From an uncultured Rickettsiales bacterium (GTDB lineage: Bacteria > Pseudomonadota > Alphaproteobacteria > Rickettsiales > UBA1997), in contig CATOLK010000065.1 in the NCBI GenBank assembly GCA_951801155.1, positions 1-6,549 on the forward strand: 6,549 nucleotides of DNA, written 5' to 3'. The position numbers and the translations under genes are program-made. Every line of letters begins with the position of its first letter. Position 1 is the stretch's first letter. Positions 1 through 6,396 of the stretch are shown in pieces. The notes beneath the pieces were generated by a model that was not told the origin of the DNA, ran no database searches, and was given only the letters and a program-made list of their open reading frames with translations.

Positions 1-57
1 TATAATATAAAAAACTTTTAAAATATTTTTCTATATTTAACTTTGTTTATATTCTCT

Positions 58-142
58 GGATTCCACATTAAGATTTTCTAGTAAGACAAGTTTACAAGAA
101 AATCTAATTTGGAATGACGTAAATAACGGAAAATTAAAGAAC
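58..142 (+). repeat. Palindromic repeat element, copy 1 (hairpin plus conserved tail)
   Basis: Positions 60-79 and 97-115 form an inverted repeat of about 19 paired bases with one bulge and one mismatch, around a 17-base loop (80-96). A conserved tail follows (about 116-141, containing GGAATGACGTAAATAACGG across the junction). The part from 86 to 141 recurs in inverted orientation at 6493-6549 with only a few differences, so this is a repeated element and not a one-off hairpin. The GGAATGACG/CGTCATTCC ends resemble dispersed palindromic repeats known from Rickettsiales genomes; assignment to a named family is not possible from sequence alone. Confidence 0.8.
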
Positions 143-190
143 AAACAATTATAAAAATAAATAATTTTAAAATACGAATAATACTCTATT

Positions 191-292
191 TGATGTGTAA
201 ATAGACAGTGTCATTTAATGTGAAGCTATAACTAAAAAGTTTATAAATATTATTTTATAGTTATAACATTAACTGTTTGTCTTATAAATCAT
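191..292. repeat. Large imperfect palindrome of about 100 bases
   Basis: TTAATGT (215-221) pairs with ACATTAA (266-272), and TATAACT plus AAAA (227-237) pairs with TTTTATAGTTATA (253-265). A 5-base bulge (222-226) lies on the left arm and a 2-base bulge on the right. CAGT (206-209) pairs with ACTG (272-275) as an alternative outer pairing, and AGACA (203-207) matches TGTCT (278-282); weaker pairing continues outwards. There is no T-run after the right arm, so it does not look like a terminator for either strand. It is unrelated in sequence to the element at 58-142. Confidence 0.55.
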
Positions 293-360
293 TATAAAAA
301 AGTATAAAAAATAATGTGAGTTTTTCCTAAAAATACTAAATAAGTAAAAAAATTTAATTA

Positions 361-389
361 TTGAAATATAAAAAATTATTTATTATTAT
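361..389 (+). promoter_or_regulatory. Sigma-70-type promoter for the large effector-like gene
   Basis: TTGAAA (361-366) and TATTAT (384-389) each match the -35 and -10 consensus at five of six positions and are separated by exactly 17 bases. Transcription would begin near 396, giving a short leader of about 25 bases before the ribosome site at 412-416. In an AT-rich region a chance -10 is easy to find, but the combination with a near-consensus -35, ideal spacing and correct placement ahead of a gene is persuasive. The TTG that could be read as an early start codon is, on this view, part of the -35 box. Confidence 0.6.
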
Positions 390-411
390 AAAGTATATTT
401 ACAGGTTTTTT

Positions 412-416
412 AGGAG
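412..416 (+). promoter_or_regulatory. Ribosome binding site deciding the start at 421
   Basis: AGGAG lies 4 bases before ATG at 421-423, whereas the upstream in-frame TTG at 361 has only A/T-rich sequence before it and no Shine-Dalgarno match. This fixes the start at 421 and gives a 1027-residue product in place of 1047. Confidence 0.8.
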
Positions 417-420
417 ACAA

Positions 421-3400
421 ATGGAAGATTTATTACAAATAAATAGTATTATTAAGAATACTTCGAATGCTTTTGAAACAAATAATTTCGAATATAATGA
501 CGACGAAAACTATATTGATAGTTACATAGAAAAATATAAATTATCAACACCAGAAGAATTTAAAGAAGCAAAAGAACAATATTTAAAGCTTAAATTATTT
601 AAAAATGAAGTGGAAAAAATCGAAAAAGATAAAAATAGTTTAAGAAAGTTATTTGAAGATATAGTTCGTAATGATTATTATGAAATAGCTAATTTTTTAG
701 TTGAAAAAACAGATATAGATGTTTCTGAATTATTGGATTTATTTTTTGAACAAAAATCAATTGATAAAATAAAAGAATTATTATTATCTAAATCGTATGA
801 TGAAAAAAATATTGGTTTTGATATTTTACTAAATTGCATAGAAAAAAATAAAAATTTAAATTTAATAAAAAATTTAATTAATTTTGCTGAACCAAAAAAT
901 GATTTATATAATTTATATAAATCTAAATATTTTAATAAATGTCCAAATTCTATTGATTTTCTGATAGAAAAAGCGTTGTCTATTAATCATGAACAAAAAC
1001 AGAAAGCACGACTAATAGATTTAATTAAAAATTCTATAGAAAATTCTAATTTAGAATTATTTGAAAAATTATTAAATAAAGAAAGATCAATTAATATTTT
1101 AGATTTTAATGAAATCGTTAATGCTGTTTTTGAAAATGAAAATATAGATATAATTAATATATTTTTAAAAAATAATCCAACTCTAAGATTGGAATCTTTA
1201 GAAAAAAAGTACGAACTATTTTTATTAGAGTATTTTTCTAAAAATAATTCCCCGGAAGAATTAAAGAATAGAGTTATTTCTGAAATACTTAAAGAAAAAT
1301 ATATATTTGAAGATACAAATTCATTTTTTCATATGATCTATTCTGGGCAGGGAGAGAAGCAAATTAAACTTGATAAAATTTTTGAATATGATAAAAAAAC
1401 AAAAAAAATAACGGAAATTGATAAAGGTTATAGTAAATATTATGAATATACAAAAAATGAATTATTATATGAAATAAAATATTTAGAAAATGGTGAAAAA
1501 AAAATTATTTATTATGAAAAGGGAAGTAATGGTACTAAAGAATTAATAACTGCAACAATAGGCACAAATAATGAAATTGTATTCGATACCAAAAATATAA
1601 ATTATGATTTAGAAACATTTCAAAATAAAGTTAATGAAATTCTTGAGGCTAATTATGAAGGTATTGATTTTTTTGATTATCCTCTTTCATATTTAACATA
1701 TGTTCCTTTGCAACTGCAACAAAATAAAAATAATAAGGATAATATTATATTTATAGTAGATTGTGATAATATAGATACTATAAAAAATATTATTAATAAT
1801 AGTTTAGAAAAAGATGAATATAAAAATAAAACAATTATTTGTGATTTTGGCTATAATGGTCATAATGTCCAAATAATTGTATATAATGGAAAAGCAACAA
1901 TAATAAATACTTTAGATAGTAAAAACAAAAAGAATTGGCTTGTCGCAGAAAAAATTCAAGCTAGATTTGATAAAAAAATAGATATAAAAGAGATTGCTAT
2001 CGTACAACAAAAAAAAACTAATTGCGTTGAAGCATCAAAATTAAATACTATTGTTCTAGCTATGCAATTTTCTAATGATTTCGAAAATTTCTCAGAATTA
2101 AATGAAAGATTAAATAAGTTAGAAGATCTTATTGAAAAAATGGATAAATTATCAGAAGAAAAAAATTTAACAAAAGAAGAAATAGCTAAAAAACAAATAG
2201 ATTATATAAATAAAAATTTAACCGATGATGAATATACTAAACATTTTAAATTATTAATGACCATCTCAAATTCGAATCAACAATTAATTAATAAAAGTCA
2301 GCATTTTGTGGATTTACAAGTAAAATTTAGAAAATTTAAAAATAATTTTATAAAAGCAAAATGTGATATAGAATTATCAGAAAATGATAAAGAATTTATG
2401 AATAGTATTGTAAAAAATCTTTCTTCTTTTTTTAGGAATATTTTAAAAAATAGTTCTTACGATGAAATTATCGATTTTTTTTACAAAAATGAAATATATT
2501 ATGAAATAAACAATAAAAATTATAATTATACAAATCCAATAAATGGAGAAAATTATGAAATAAATCAAAAAATGCAATTTTTTTTAATATCCATAAAGTT
2601 AGGAAATATTTGGTATATAAATGATTATATAAAAGCATTAGAAGAATATGCGAGAAATGATATAGATTTTATTAAAAAAAATATAAAAAACATAATAGAA
2701 ACAAATTTTGAATTAAAAAATGATTTATACGCAAAGGAAGTTGTTAAAATATTTAACAAAAAAATTAAAGAAATAGATTTAAAAAATAGTAAAATATTAA
2801 TTTCAGATTTTGAAATACCTTTTATAAAAGAATTTTTGAAAAAAAGTAGAGGCCAAGATATCAAAGAAAGAACTTTAGATTATTCATATGATGATAGAGA
2901 ACAAAATAAAATATATCCACATACTTATAATGAACAAGAAATTATTCTAAATCACAAAACACAATGTTGGTTAACAGCTATAAAATACTGTTCAATAAAA
3001 GAAGAATTTAAAAATAATAATCAATTATTAGATCAATATATTGATAGTTTTATGATAAAGCTCGTGGATTTTATAGGTAAAGAAAATAAAAAACAACTTA
3101 AAGAAACTTTAGAAATCATAAAAGGTGAAAATTTTGAAATCCAGGCAAAATCTGGAAATATTTATGCAAAAGAAATAGTTGATAGATTTAATAAAGAAAT
3201 AGAAAGAATAGATTTAGAAGAAAAGTTTATAAACTTTAATAAAAATAAAACTAGATTAAAAAATAAAACATTTATACAAATAGAAAATAATAAAAGTAAT
3301 AAAAAAACAATAGATTATATCAATAAATTAATTGAAAATTATAATCATAAAAATGATGAAATAAAATTGAAATCAATCGATCTAGATTTTACATCAAAAT

Positions 3401-3504
3401 CCATTAAAAAAGATAAAGAATATACATATATTAAAGAAGAAGATTTTAATTTTTTAATCAATAAATTGGATTTAGACAAACAAACAACCCTAAATTTACA
3501 ATAA
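421..3504 (+). CDS. Large multidomain protein: ankyrin-like helical repeats, CE-clan (Ulp1/YopJ-like) catalytic patch, duplicated C-terminal module; putative effector
   Basis: I do not recognise this 1027-residue protein as a named family. Residues about 65-265 are helical repeats resembling degenerate ankyrin units (for example NIDIINIFLKNNP near 241) without the canonical TPLH. Residues about 300-420 look beta-rich. At 481-535 the order H481, D499, Q529, C535 matches CE-clan cysteine proteases and YopJ-type acetyltransferases: H to D is 18 residues, and QQKKTNC puts Gln six before Cys, as in Ulp1 and YopJ. A Lys/Glu-rich coiled coil follows (about 555-600). Residues 712-791 and 840-935 are two copies of one module ending YAKE(V/I)V..FNK.I..IDL. 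There is no signal peptide or membrane segment from this start. Secretion into a host cell and a SUMO/ubiquitin-protease or acetyltransferase role are inferences. It stands alone, with its own promoter, convergent to the downstream genes. The gene is intact and extremely AT-rich. Gene call is certain; function is tentative. Confidence 0.95.
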   Translation: MEDLLQINSIIKNTSNAFETNNFEYNDDENYIDSYIEKYKLSTPEEFKEAKEQYLKLKLFKNEVEKIEKDKNSLRKLFEDIVRNDYYEIANFLVEKTDIDVSELLDLFFEQKSIDKIKELLLSKSYDEKNIGFDILLNCIEKNKNLNLIKNLINFAEPKNDLYNLYKSKYFNKCPNSIDFLIEKALSINHEQKQKARLIDLIKNSIENSNLELFEKLLNKERSINILDFNEIVNAVFENENIDIINIFLKNNPTLRLESLEKKYELFLLEYFSKNNSPEELKNRVISEILKEKYIFEDTNSFFHMIYSGQGEKQIKLDKIFEYDKKTKKITEIDKGYSKYYEYTKNELLYEIKYLENGEKKIIYYEKGSNGTKELITATIGTNNEIVFDTKNINYDLETFQNKVNEILEANYEGIDFFDYPLSYLTYVPLQLQQNKNNKDNIIFIVDCDNIDTIKNIINNSLEKDEYKNKTIICDFGYNGHNVQIIVYNGKATIINTLDSKNKKNWLVAEKIQARFDKKIDIKEIAIVQQKKTNCVEASKLNTIVLAMQFSNDFENFSELNERLNKLEDLIEKMDKLSEEKNLTKEEIAKKQIDYINKNLTDDEYTKHFKLLMTISNSNQQLINKSQHFVDLQVKFRKFKNNFIKAKCDIELSENDKEFMNSIVKNLSSFFRNILKNSSYDEIIDFFYKNEIYYEINNKNYNYTNPINGENYEINQKMQFFLISIKLGNIWYINDYIKALEEYARNDIDFIKKNIKNIIETNFELKNDLYAKEVVKIFNKKIKEIDLKNSKILISDFEIPFIKEFLKKSRGQDIKERTLDYSYDDREQNKIYPHTYNEQEIILNHKTQCWLTAIKYCSIKEEFKNNNQLLDQYIDSFMIKLVDFIGKENKKQLKETLEIIKGENFEIQAKSGNIYAKEIVDRFNKEIERIDLEEKFINFNKNKTRLKNKTFIQIENNKSNKKTIDYINKLIENYNHKNDEIKLKSIDLDFTSKSIKKDKEYTYIKEEDFNFLINKLDLDKQTTLNLQ
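1861..2025 (+). other. Putative CE-clan catalytic core inside the large protein (residues 481-535)
   Basis: The stretch reads as the conserved CE-clan layout: a His opening a beta strand (GHNVQIIVYNG), a second strand ending in an acidic residue (ATIINTLDS), then a strand leading to a Gln and the nucleophile (IAIVQQKKTNC) followed by a helix-like segment (VEASKLNTIVLAMQF). Catalytic candidates are H481, D499 and C535, with oxyanion Gln Q529. The Trp usually following His in Ulp1 is Asn here, and the Asp usually preceding Cys is Asn, so it is divergent and could have altered chemistry. Confidence 0.55.
2554..3225 (+). repeat. Internal duplication coding for two C-terminal modules
   Basis: Codons for residues 712-791 (2554-2793) and 840-935 (2938-3225) encode related modules. 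Both open with a segment of the form N.K.Q..L..IK (NQKMQFFLISIK and NHKTQCWLTAIK) and close with a stronger match (NFELKNDLYAKEVVKIFNK and NFEIQAKSGNIYAKEIVDR, each continuing to an IDL). The second copy is longer in the middle by about 15 residues. I do not know this module from any named domain. Confidence 0.65.
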
Positions 3505-3512
3505 TTGTAAAT
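3494..3512. terminator. Hairpin at the convergent gene ends, weak terminator candidate
   Basis: ATTTACA (3494-3500) pairs with TGTAAAT (3506-3512) around a 5-base loop, and the hairpin overlaps the stop codon of the large gene (3502-3504). No T-run follows on either strand, so intrinsic termination is doubtful. Its place in the 27-base gap between convergent genes is the main argument for a role. Confidence 0.3.
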
Positions 3513-3513
3513 A

Positions 3514-3525
3514 TCCTGCATAAAA
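3514..3525 (+). repeat. Short direct repeat TCCTGCATAAAA, copy A
   Basis: This 12-mer recurs exactly at 6397-6408. With small gaps the similarity runs on to the right (C.ATT then TATTTT), which here enters the end of the metalloprotease gene. Five G/C bases make an exact chance match less likely in this AT-rich window, but the repeat is short. Confidence 0.4.
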
Positions 3526-3531
3526 AACCAT

Positions 3532-4173
3532 TTATTTTAAAATTTTTCTCAATTCACTATAATTTGGAAGAATTTTTTCAACATAATTCCAAAAATCTTT
3601 TGAGTGATTTTTATATATAGTATGACTTAATTCATGAACTATCAAATAATCTATTACTTTCATTGGTTTTTCAATAACTTTTATATTAAAATTTAAATTA
3701 TTATTGTAACTACAACTTCCCCATCTTGTTTTTTGATTTTTAAAGCTTATTTTATTTCTTTCAAAAGAAAAATTAAATTTATAATTTTCAATAAAAAATC
3801 TTATTCTTTCTTTTATTATTTTTTCTATTTCTAATTTTTGCCAATTCTTTATTACCTTATCTAAATCAAAATCTTTATTTTTAGGTCTATATATTAAAAA
3901 ATTCTCTCCTTCAATTTTACATACTGGATTTTTTAAAAGTCCATTTTCAAATTGTTTAATATAAAACCTTTTGCCTAAATAATAAATATATTCAGTATTT
4001 TTACCATTTTCAATTTTATTTTTTAGAAAATTTGCATATTTATTAAAACAATTTTCAATTTCACTATTAGTAACATTTTTTGGAGCAGAAATAACAATTT
4101 TATTATCTATAATCCCAATTGATATGGATTTTTTTCTATTTTTTGATCTTTTTAAGATATATTCTTTATTCAT
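3532..4173 (-). CDS. YgjP/DUF45-type zinc metalloprotease (SprT-like, M48 superfamily)
   Basis: This 213-residue protein carries the family's full signature. TRWGSCS lies at residues 149-155, and the zinc site HELSH at 180-184 is followed by the third ligand H190 in NHSKDFW (189-195), then a closing PNYSELRKIL. H180, H184 and H190 should bind zinc and E181 act as the catalytic base. The family (YgjP-like metallopeptidase, DUF45) is widespread in bacteria, probably cytosolic, and its substrates are poorly known; no signal peptide or membrane segment is visible. The amino-terminal part (YILKRSKNRKKSISIGI) matches how the family normally begins, which supports the ATG at 4173 although no Shine-Dalgarno site precedes it. 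It lies 69 bases after the deformylase, beyond a likely terminator, so it may have its own promoter or depend on read-through. Confidence 0.92.
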   Translation of the reverse strand: MNKEYILKRSKNRKKSISIGIIDNKIVISAPKNVTNSEIENCFNKYANFLKNKIENGKNTEYIYYLGKRFYIKQFENGLLKNPVCKIEGENFLIYRPKNKDFDLDKVIKNWQKLEIEKIIKERIRFFIENYKFNFSFERNKISFKNQKTRWGSCSYNNNLNFNIKVIEKPMKVIDYLIVHELSHTIYKNHSKDFWNYVEKILPNYSELRKILK

Positions 4174-4195
4174 TTGATTTAATTTACAAAATTAC

Positions 4196-4231
4196 AAAAA
4201 TAGCTATAAAATTATTATAAATTTTATAGCT
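4196..4231 (-). terminator. Rho-independent terminator after the deformylase gene
   Basis: A perfect 12-bp stem (AGCTATAAAATT at 4202-4213 with its exact complement at 4220-4231) encloses a 6-base loop. Read on the minus strand it begins 11 bases after the deformylase stop and is followed by a run of five T (4196-4200). Only two G/C pairs stabilise the stem, so it may be leaky, which could allow expression of the metalloprotease. Confidence 0.7.
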
Positions 4232-4242
4232 TTAGCAAAAAA

Positions 4243-5256
4243 TTATCTATTTTTTAACTCTTTTTTTACTTTATTGATAATATTATCTCTTTTTAATTTT
4301 GATAAATAATCTATATAAACTACACCATTTAAATGGTCAATTTCATGTTGTAAACATATTGCTAAAAGCCCGTCGGTTTCGATTATCTGCTTTTTTCCTG
4401 ATTTATCAAGATATTCTACTTTAACTGCCTTTGATCTTTCAACTTCAGCTCTTACATTATTACCAGGAATAGATAAGCAACCCTCTTCGCCTTTAACTTT
4501 TTCATCAGATTTCCATAAAATTTTTGGATTTATTAAGAATATAGGATTTTTTTCATTATTTTCTTGTAAATCTATAACTACTAATTTTTTATTTAATCCA
4601 ATTTGATTTCCTGCCAATCCTATTCCTCTATTATTATACATAGTTTCTAACATTTTATCTAATGTAGAAATTATATTTTCGTCAATATCAAGAACATCCT
4701 CACATTTTGTTCTTAAAATTTCTACATCCTCTACTATATTTGTAACTCTCAAACTACTTTTTATTTTATTAATAATAGAATTTTTTTCTTCATCCTTTAA
4801 ATAATCTATAAATAATTTTCCATCTAAATAATCCAGTTCATGTTGTATACAAACAGATAAAAGTCCATTAGCTTCAAGAATTTTTTCATTAAAATCTTTA
4901 TCAAAATATTTAACTTTTATATTTTTATATCTAGGAACTAAACTTTTTACATTATCCAAAGATATACTAGCTTCTTCACCTTCACTAATCTCTTCAGAAT
5001 GTTCTATAAGTTCTGGATTTATTAAAGTTATTGGTCTTTTTATATTATTTTCTTGTAAATCTACAATTATAATTCTTTTTGGGACTCCTATCATTAATGC
5101 AGCTAATCCTATAGCATTATTGCTATATAAAACACCATACATGCTATCAATTAGTTGCAAAATCTCTTCATCAATTTTCTCAACTTTTTCACTTTTCTGT
5201 CTGAAAAAATTCAAGCTTTTTTCATCATAAATTTTTTTTAAATTATATTTTGCCAT
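4243..5256 (-). CDS. def: Tandem peptide deformylase: degenerate N-terminal domain fused to an intact C-terminal domain
   Basis: Peptide deformylase removes the formyl group from the N-terminal Met of nascent proteins at the ribosome, using Fe or Zn held by one Cys and two His. The usual length is about 170-190 residues; this protein has 337 and contains two domains. The carboxy domain (about 172-337) has all three motifs: GIGLAGNQ (211-218), EGCLS (258-262, ligand C260) and HEIDH (304-308, ligands H304 and H308, catalytic E305). The amino domain (about 1-168) aligns throughout but has AIGLAALM (48-55, Gln replaced by Met), EASIS (95-99, ligand Cys replaced by Ser97) and HELDY (139-143, second His replaced by Tyr143), so it should not bind metal. 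The halves share about half their residues by eye, including DLQENN, suggesting duplication within this lineage. It follows yebC by 23 bases. Confidence 0.93.
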   Translation of the reverse strand: MAKYNLKKIYDEKSLNFFRQKSEKVEKIDEEILQLIDSMYGVLYSNNAIGLAALMIGVPKRIIIVDLQENNIKRPITLINPELIEHSEEISEGEEASISLDNVKSLVPRYKNIKVKYFDKDFNEKILEANGLLSVCIQHELDYLDGKLFIDYLKDEEKNSIINKIKSSLRVTNIVEDVEILRTKCEDVLDIDENIISTLDKMLETMYNNRGIGLAGNQIGLNKKLVVIDLQENNEKNPIFLINPKILWKSDEKVKGEEGCLSIPGNNVRAEVERSKAVKVEYLDKSGKKQIIETDGLLAICLQHEIDHLNGVVYIDYLSKLKRDNIINKVKKELKNR

Positions 5257-5264
5257 ATTAATTT

Positions 5265-5268
5265 TCCT
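5265..5268 (-). promoter_or_regulatory. Ribosome binding site of the deformylase gene
   Basis: AGGA on the minus strand, inside TTAGGAAA, lies 8 bases before the ATG at 5256. It sits in the 23-base gap after yebC and supports independent translation start within one transcript. Confidence 0.65.
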
Positions 5269-5279
5269 AATTTTAATTA

Positions 5280-6032
5280 TTAACCTTCTATTTTTTCTCT
5301 TATTTCATCTGGAATTTCAAAATTTCCTACAACCTGTTGAACATCATCATCATCTTCTAATTTTTCAACTAATTTTAATATTTTTTCCGCTTTTTCTATA
5401 TCATCAATCAAAATTGTATTTTGTGGTTTCCAAGTAATTTTCGCCTCATCAGGTTCACCTAATTCTTTTATTAAAGTATCCCTAACTGCTGTAAAATTAC
5501 TAGGATTTGTTATTATTTCATGCCATTCTTCACTACTTTCAACATTATCTGCACCAGCTTCAATAGCTAATTCGAAAATTTTATCTTCTGTCGCTTTACT
5601 ACCTTCATAACCTATTAAACCAACTTTATCAAACATATAAGAAACACTTCCAGTTTCACCAAGAGCCCCACCTCCTTTTGTAAAATAAGATCTTACATTT
5701 GATGCCGTTCTATTTTTATTATCTGTTAAAGCTTCAACTATTAAAGCTATAGATCCAGGAGCATAGCCCTCATATCTTATTTCTTCATAATTTTCTGCAT
5801 CTGCTGAACTTGATGCTCTTTTAATAGCAGCCTCAATTTTATCTTTTGGCATATTTTCAGATTTTGCTAAAATTATTGCATTTCTTAAAGTTGGGTTAAA
5901 ATCTGGATTTGGATCTCCCATTTTTACTGCTACTGCAATTATTCTTTGTATTTTTGTGAACATTTTAGATCTTTTAGCATCTGCAATACCTTTTTGGTGT
6001 TTTGTTGTTGCCCATTTTGAATGTCCTGACAT
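5280..6032 (-). CDS. yebC: YebC/PmpR/TACO1 family protein
   Basis: The 250-residue product is full length for the family. It starts with the hallmark MSGHSKWATTKHQKG and has FTKIQRII, ENMPKDKIEAAIKRAS, EIRYEGYAPGSIALIVEAL, TDNKNRTASNVRSYF, GGGALGETGSVSYMF and the closing TWKPQNT and DDDDVQQVVGNFEIP. These give the three-domain YebC fold with an acidic face towards the carboxy end. The family was long annotated as transcriptional regulators (PmpR), while the mitochondrial member TACO1 and more recent bacterial work point to a ribosome-associated role in helping translation, notably through proline-rich stretches. Being first in an operon with deformylase, another ribosome-linked factor, suits the translation role. 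By eye its G+C is higher than in the large plus-strand gene, as expected for a conserved housekeeping gene. Confidence 0.97.
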   Translation of the reverse strand: MSGHSKWATTKHQKGIADAKRSKMFTKIQRIIAVAVKMGDPNPDFNPTLRNAIILAKSENMPKDKIEAAIKRASSSADAENYEEIRYEGYAPGSIALIVEALTDNKNRTASNVRSYFTKGGGALGETGSVSYMFDKVGLIGYEGSKATEDKIFELAIEAGADNVESSEEWHEIITNPSNFTAVRDTLIKELGEPDEAKITWKPQNTILIDDIEKAEKILKLVEKLEDDDDVQQVVGNFEIPDEIREKIEG

Positions 6033-6036
6033 TATT

Positions 6037-6045
6037 TCCTTTTTT
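6037..6045 (-). promoter_or_regulatory. Ribosome binding site of yebC
   Basis: Minus-strand AAAAAAGGA ends 4 bases before the ATG at 6032, a clear AGGA-type site that supports the start. No convincing -35/-10 pair was found further upstream; the best -10-like hexamer is TAAAAT (plus coordinates 6120-6125) without a good -35. Confidence 0.65.
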
Positions 6046-6125
6046 ATTGTTAATTAATGTTTAGAATTTAAAACTTTTTTTTAAAAAATAAAGTGTTTTT
6101 TATTTATAAAAATTCAAATATTTTA

Positions 6126-6141
6126 GTAATTTTAAAATTAC
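6126..6141. repeat. Perfect 16-base palindrome GTAATTTTAAAATTAC
   Basis: The 16 bases read identically on both strands and lie about 95 bases before the yebC start, beside the best -10-like hexamer. It could be an operator-like site, but A/T-only palindromes arise readily in such composition, so this is only a candidate. Confidence 0.3.
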
Positions 6142-6272
6142 ACAATAATTTGATTTTGATTTTATTTTTTAAAATAATATTTTTGATATTTTTTATAAAA
6201 TTAAAATATATCCAATTAAATTAAGTTAAAACTTATTTATGACAATTGTTATATTAATTAATAGATATTAGA

Positions 6273-6286
6273 TTTTATGCATAAAA
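6273..6286. repeat. Perfect 14-base palindrome TTTTATGCATAAAA
   Basis: It is self-complementary, and its half GCATAAAA equals the right part of the direct repeat at 3514-3525 and 6397-6408. That shared core hints at a common origin, though the match is only 8 bases. Confidence 0.35.
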
Positions 6287-6396
6287 AATTACATGTTTAT
6301 CAATAGTATTAAAGATAATTAAAAAAATTATAAAAATATAATTTTTCACAAAAAACAAATCTTATTTTAAAATACTTCAATTTTTTATATTAGACC

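Noticed and set aside
58..142. CRISPR repeat unit
   Set aside because: Only two copies, 6.4 kb apart and in opposite orientation, with no regular spacers and no cas genes.
1..360. Possible partial gene, tRNA or small RNA in the left flank
   Set aside because: All frames are broken by frequent stops and no cloverleaf or G+C-rich structured segment is present; only palindromes were found.
361..420. TTG-initiated 20-residue extension of the large protein, resembling a signal sequence
   Set aside because: No ribosome site precedes it, the TTG fits a -35 box, and ATG 421 has a good AGGAG.
2625..2864. 79-codon open frame on the minus strand inside the large gene
   Set aside because: It is antisense to coding sequence, rich in Phe/Ile/Ser as expected from the complement of Lys/Asn/Glu-rich codons, and has no recognisable domain.
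421..3504. Canonical ankyrin-repeat protein
   Set aside because: The helical repeats lack the TPLH and G-turn hallmarks, so only an ankyrin-like description is justified.
6309..6380. Minus-strand 23-codon frame (TTG start) downstream of a perfect AGGAGGT at 6394-6400
   Set aside because: Spacing of 13 bases is too long, the start is non-ATG and the peptide is simple Phe/Tyr/Asn-rich sequence.
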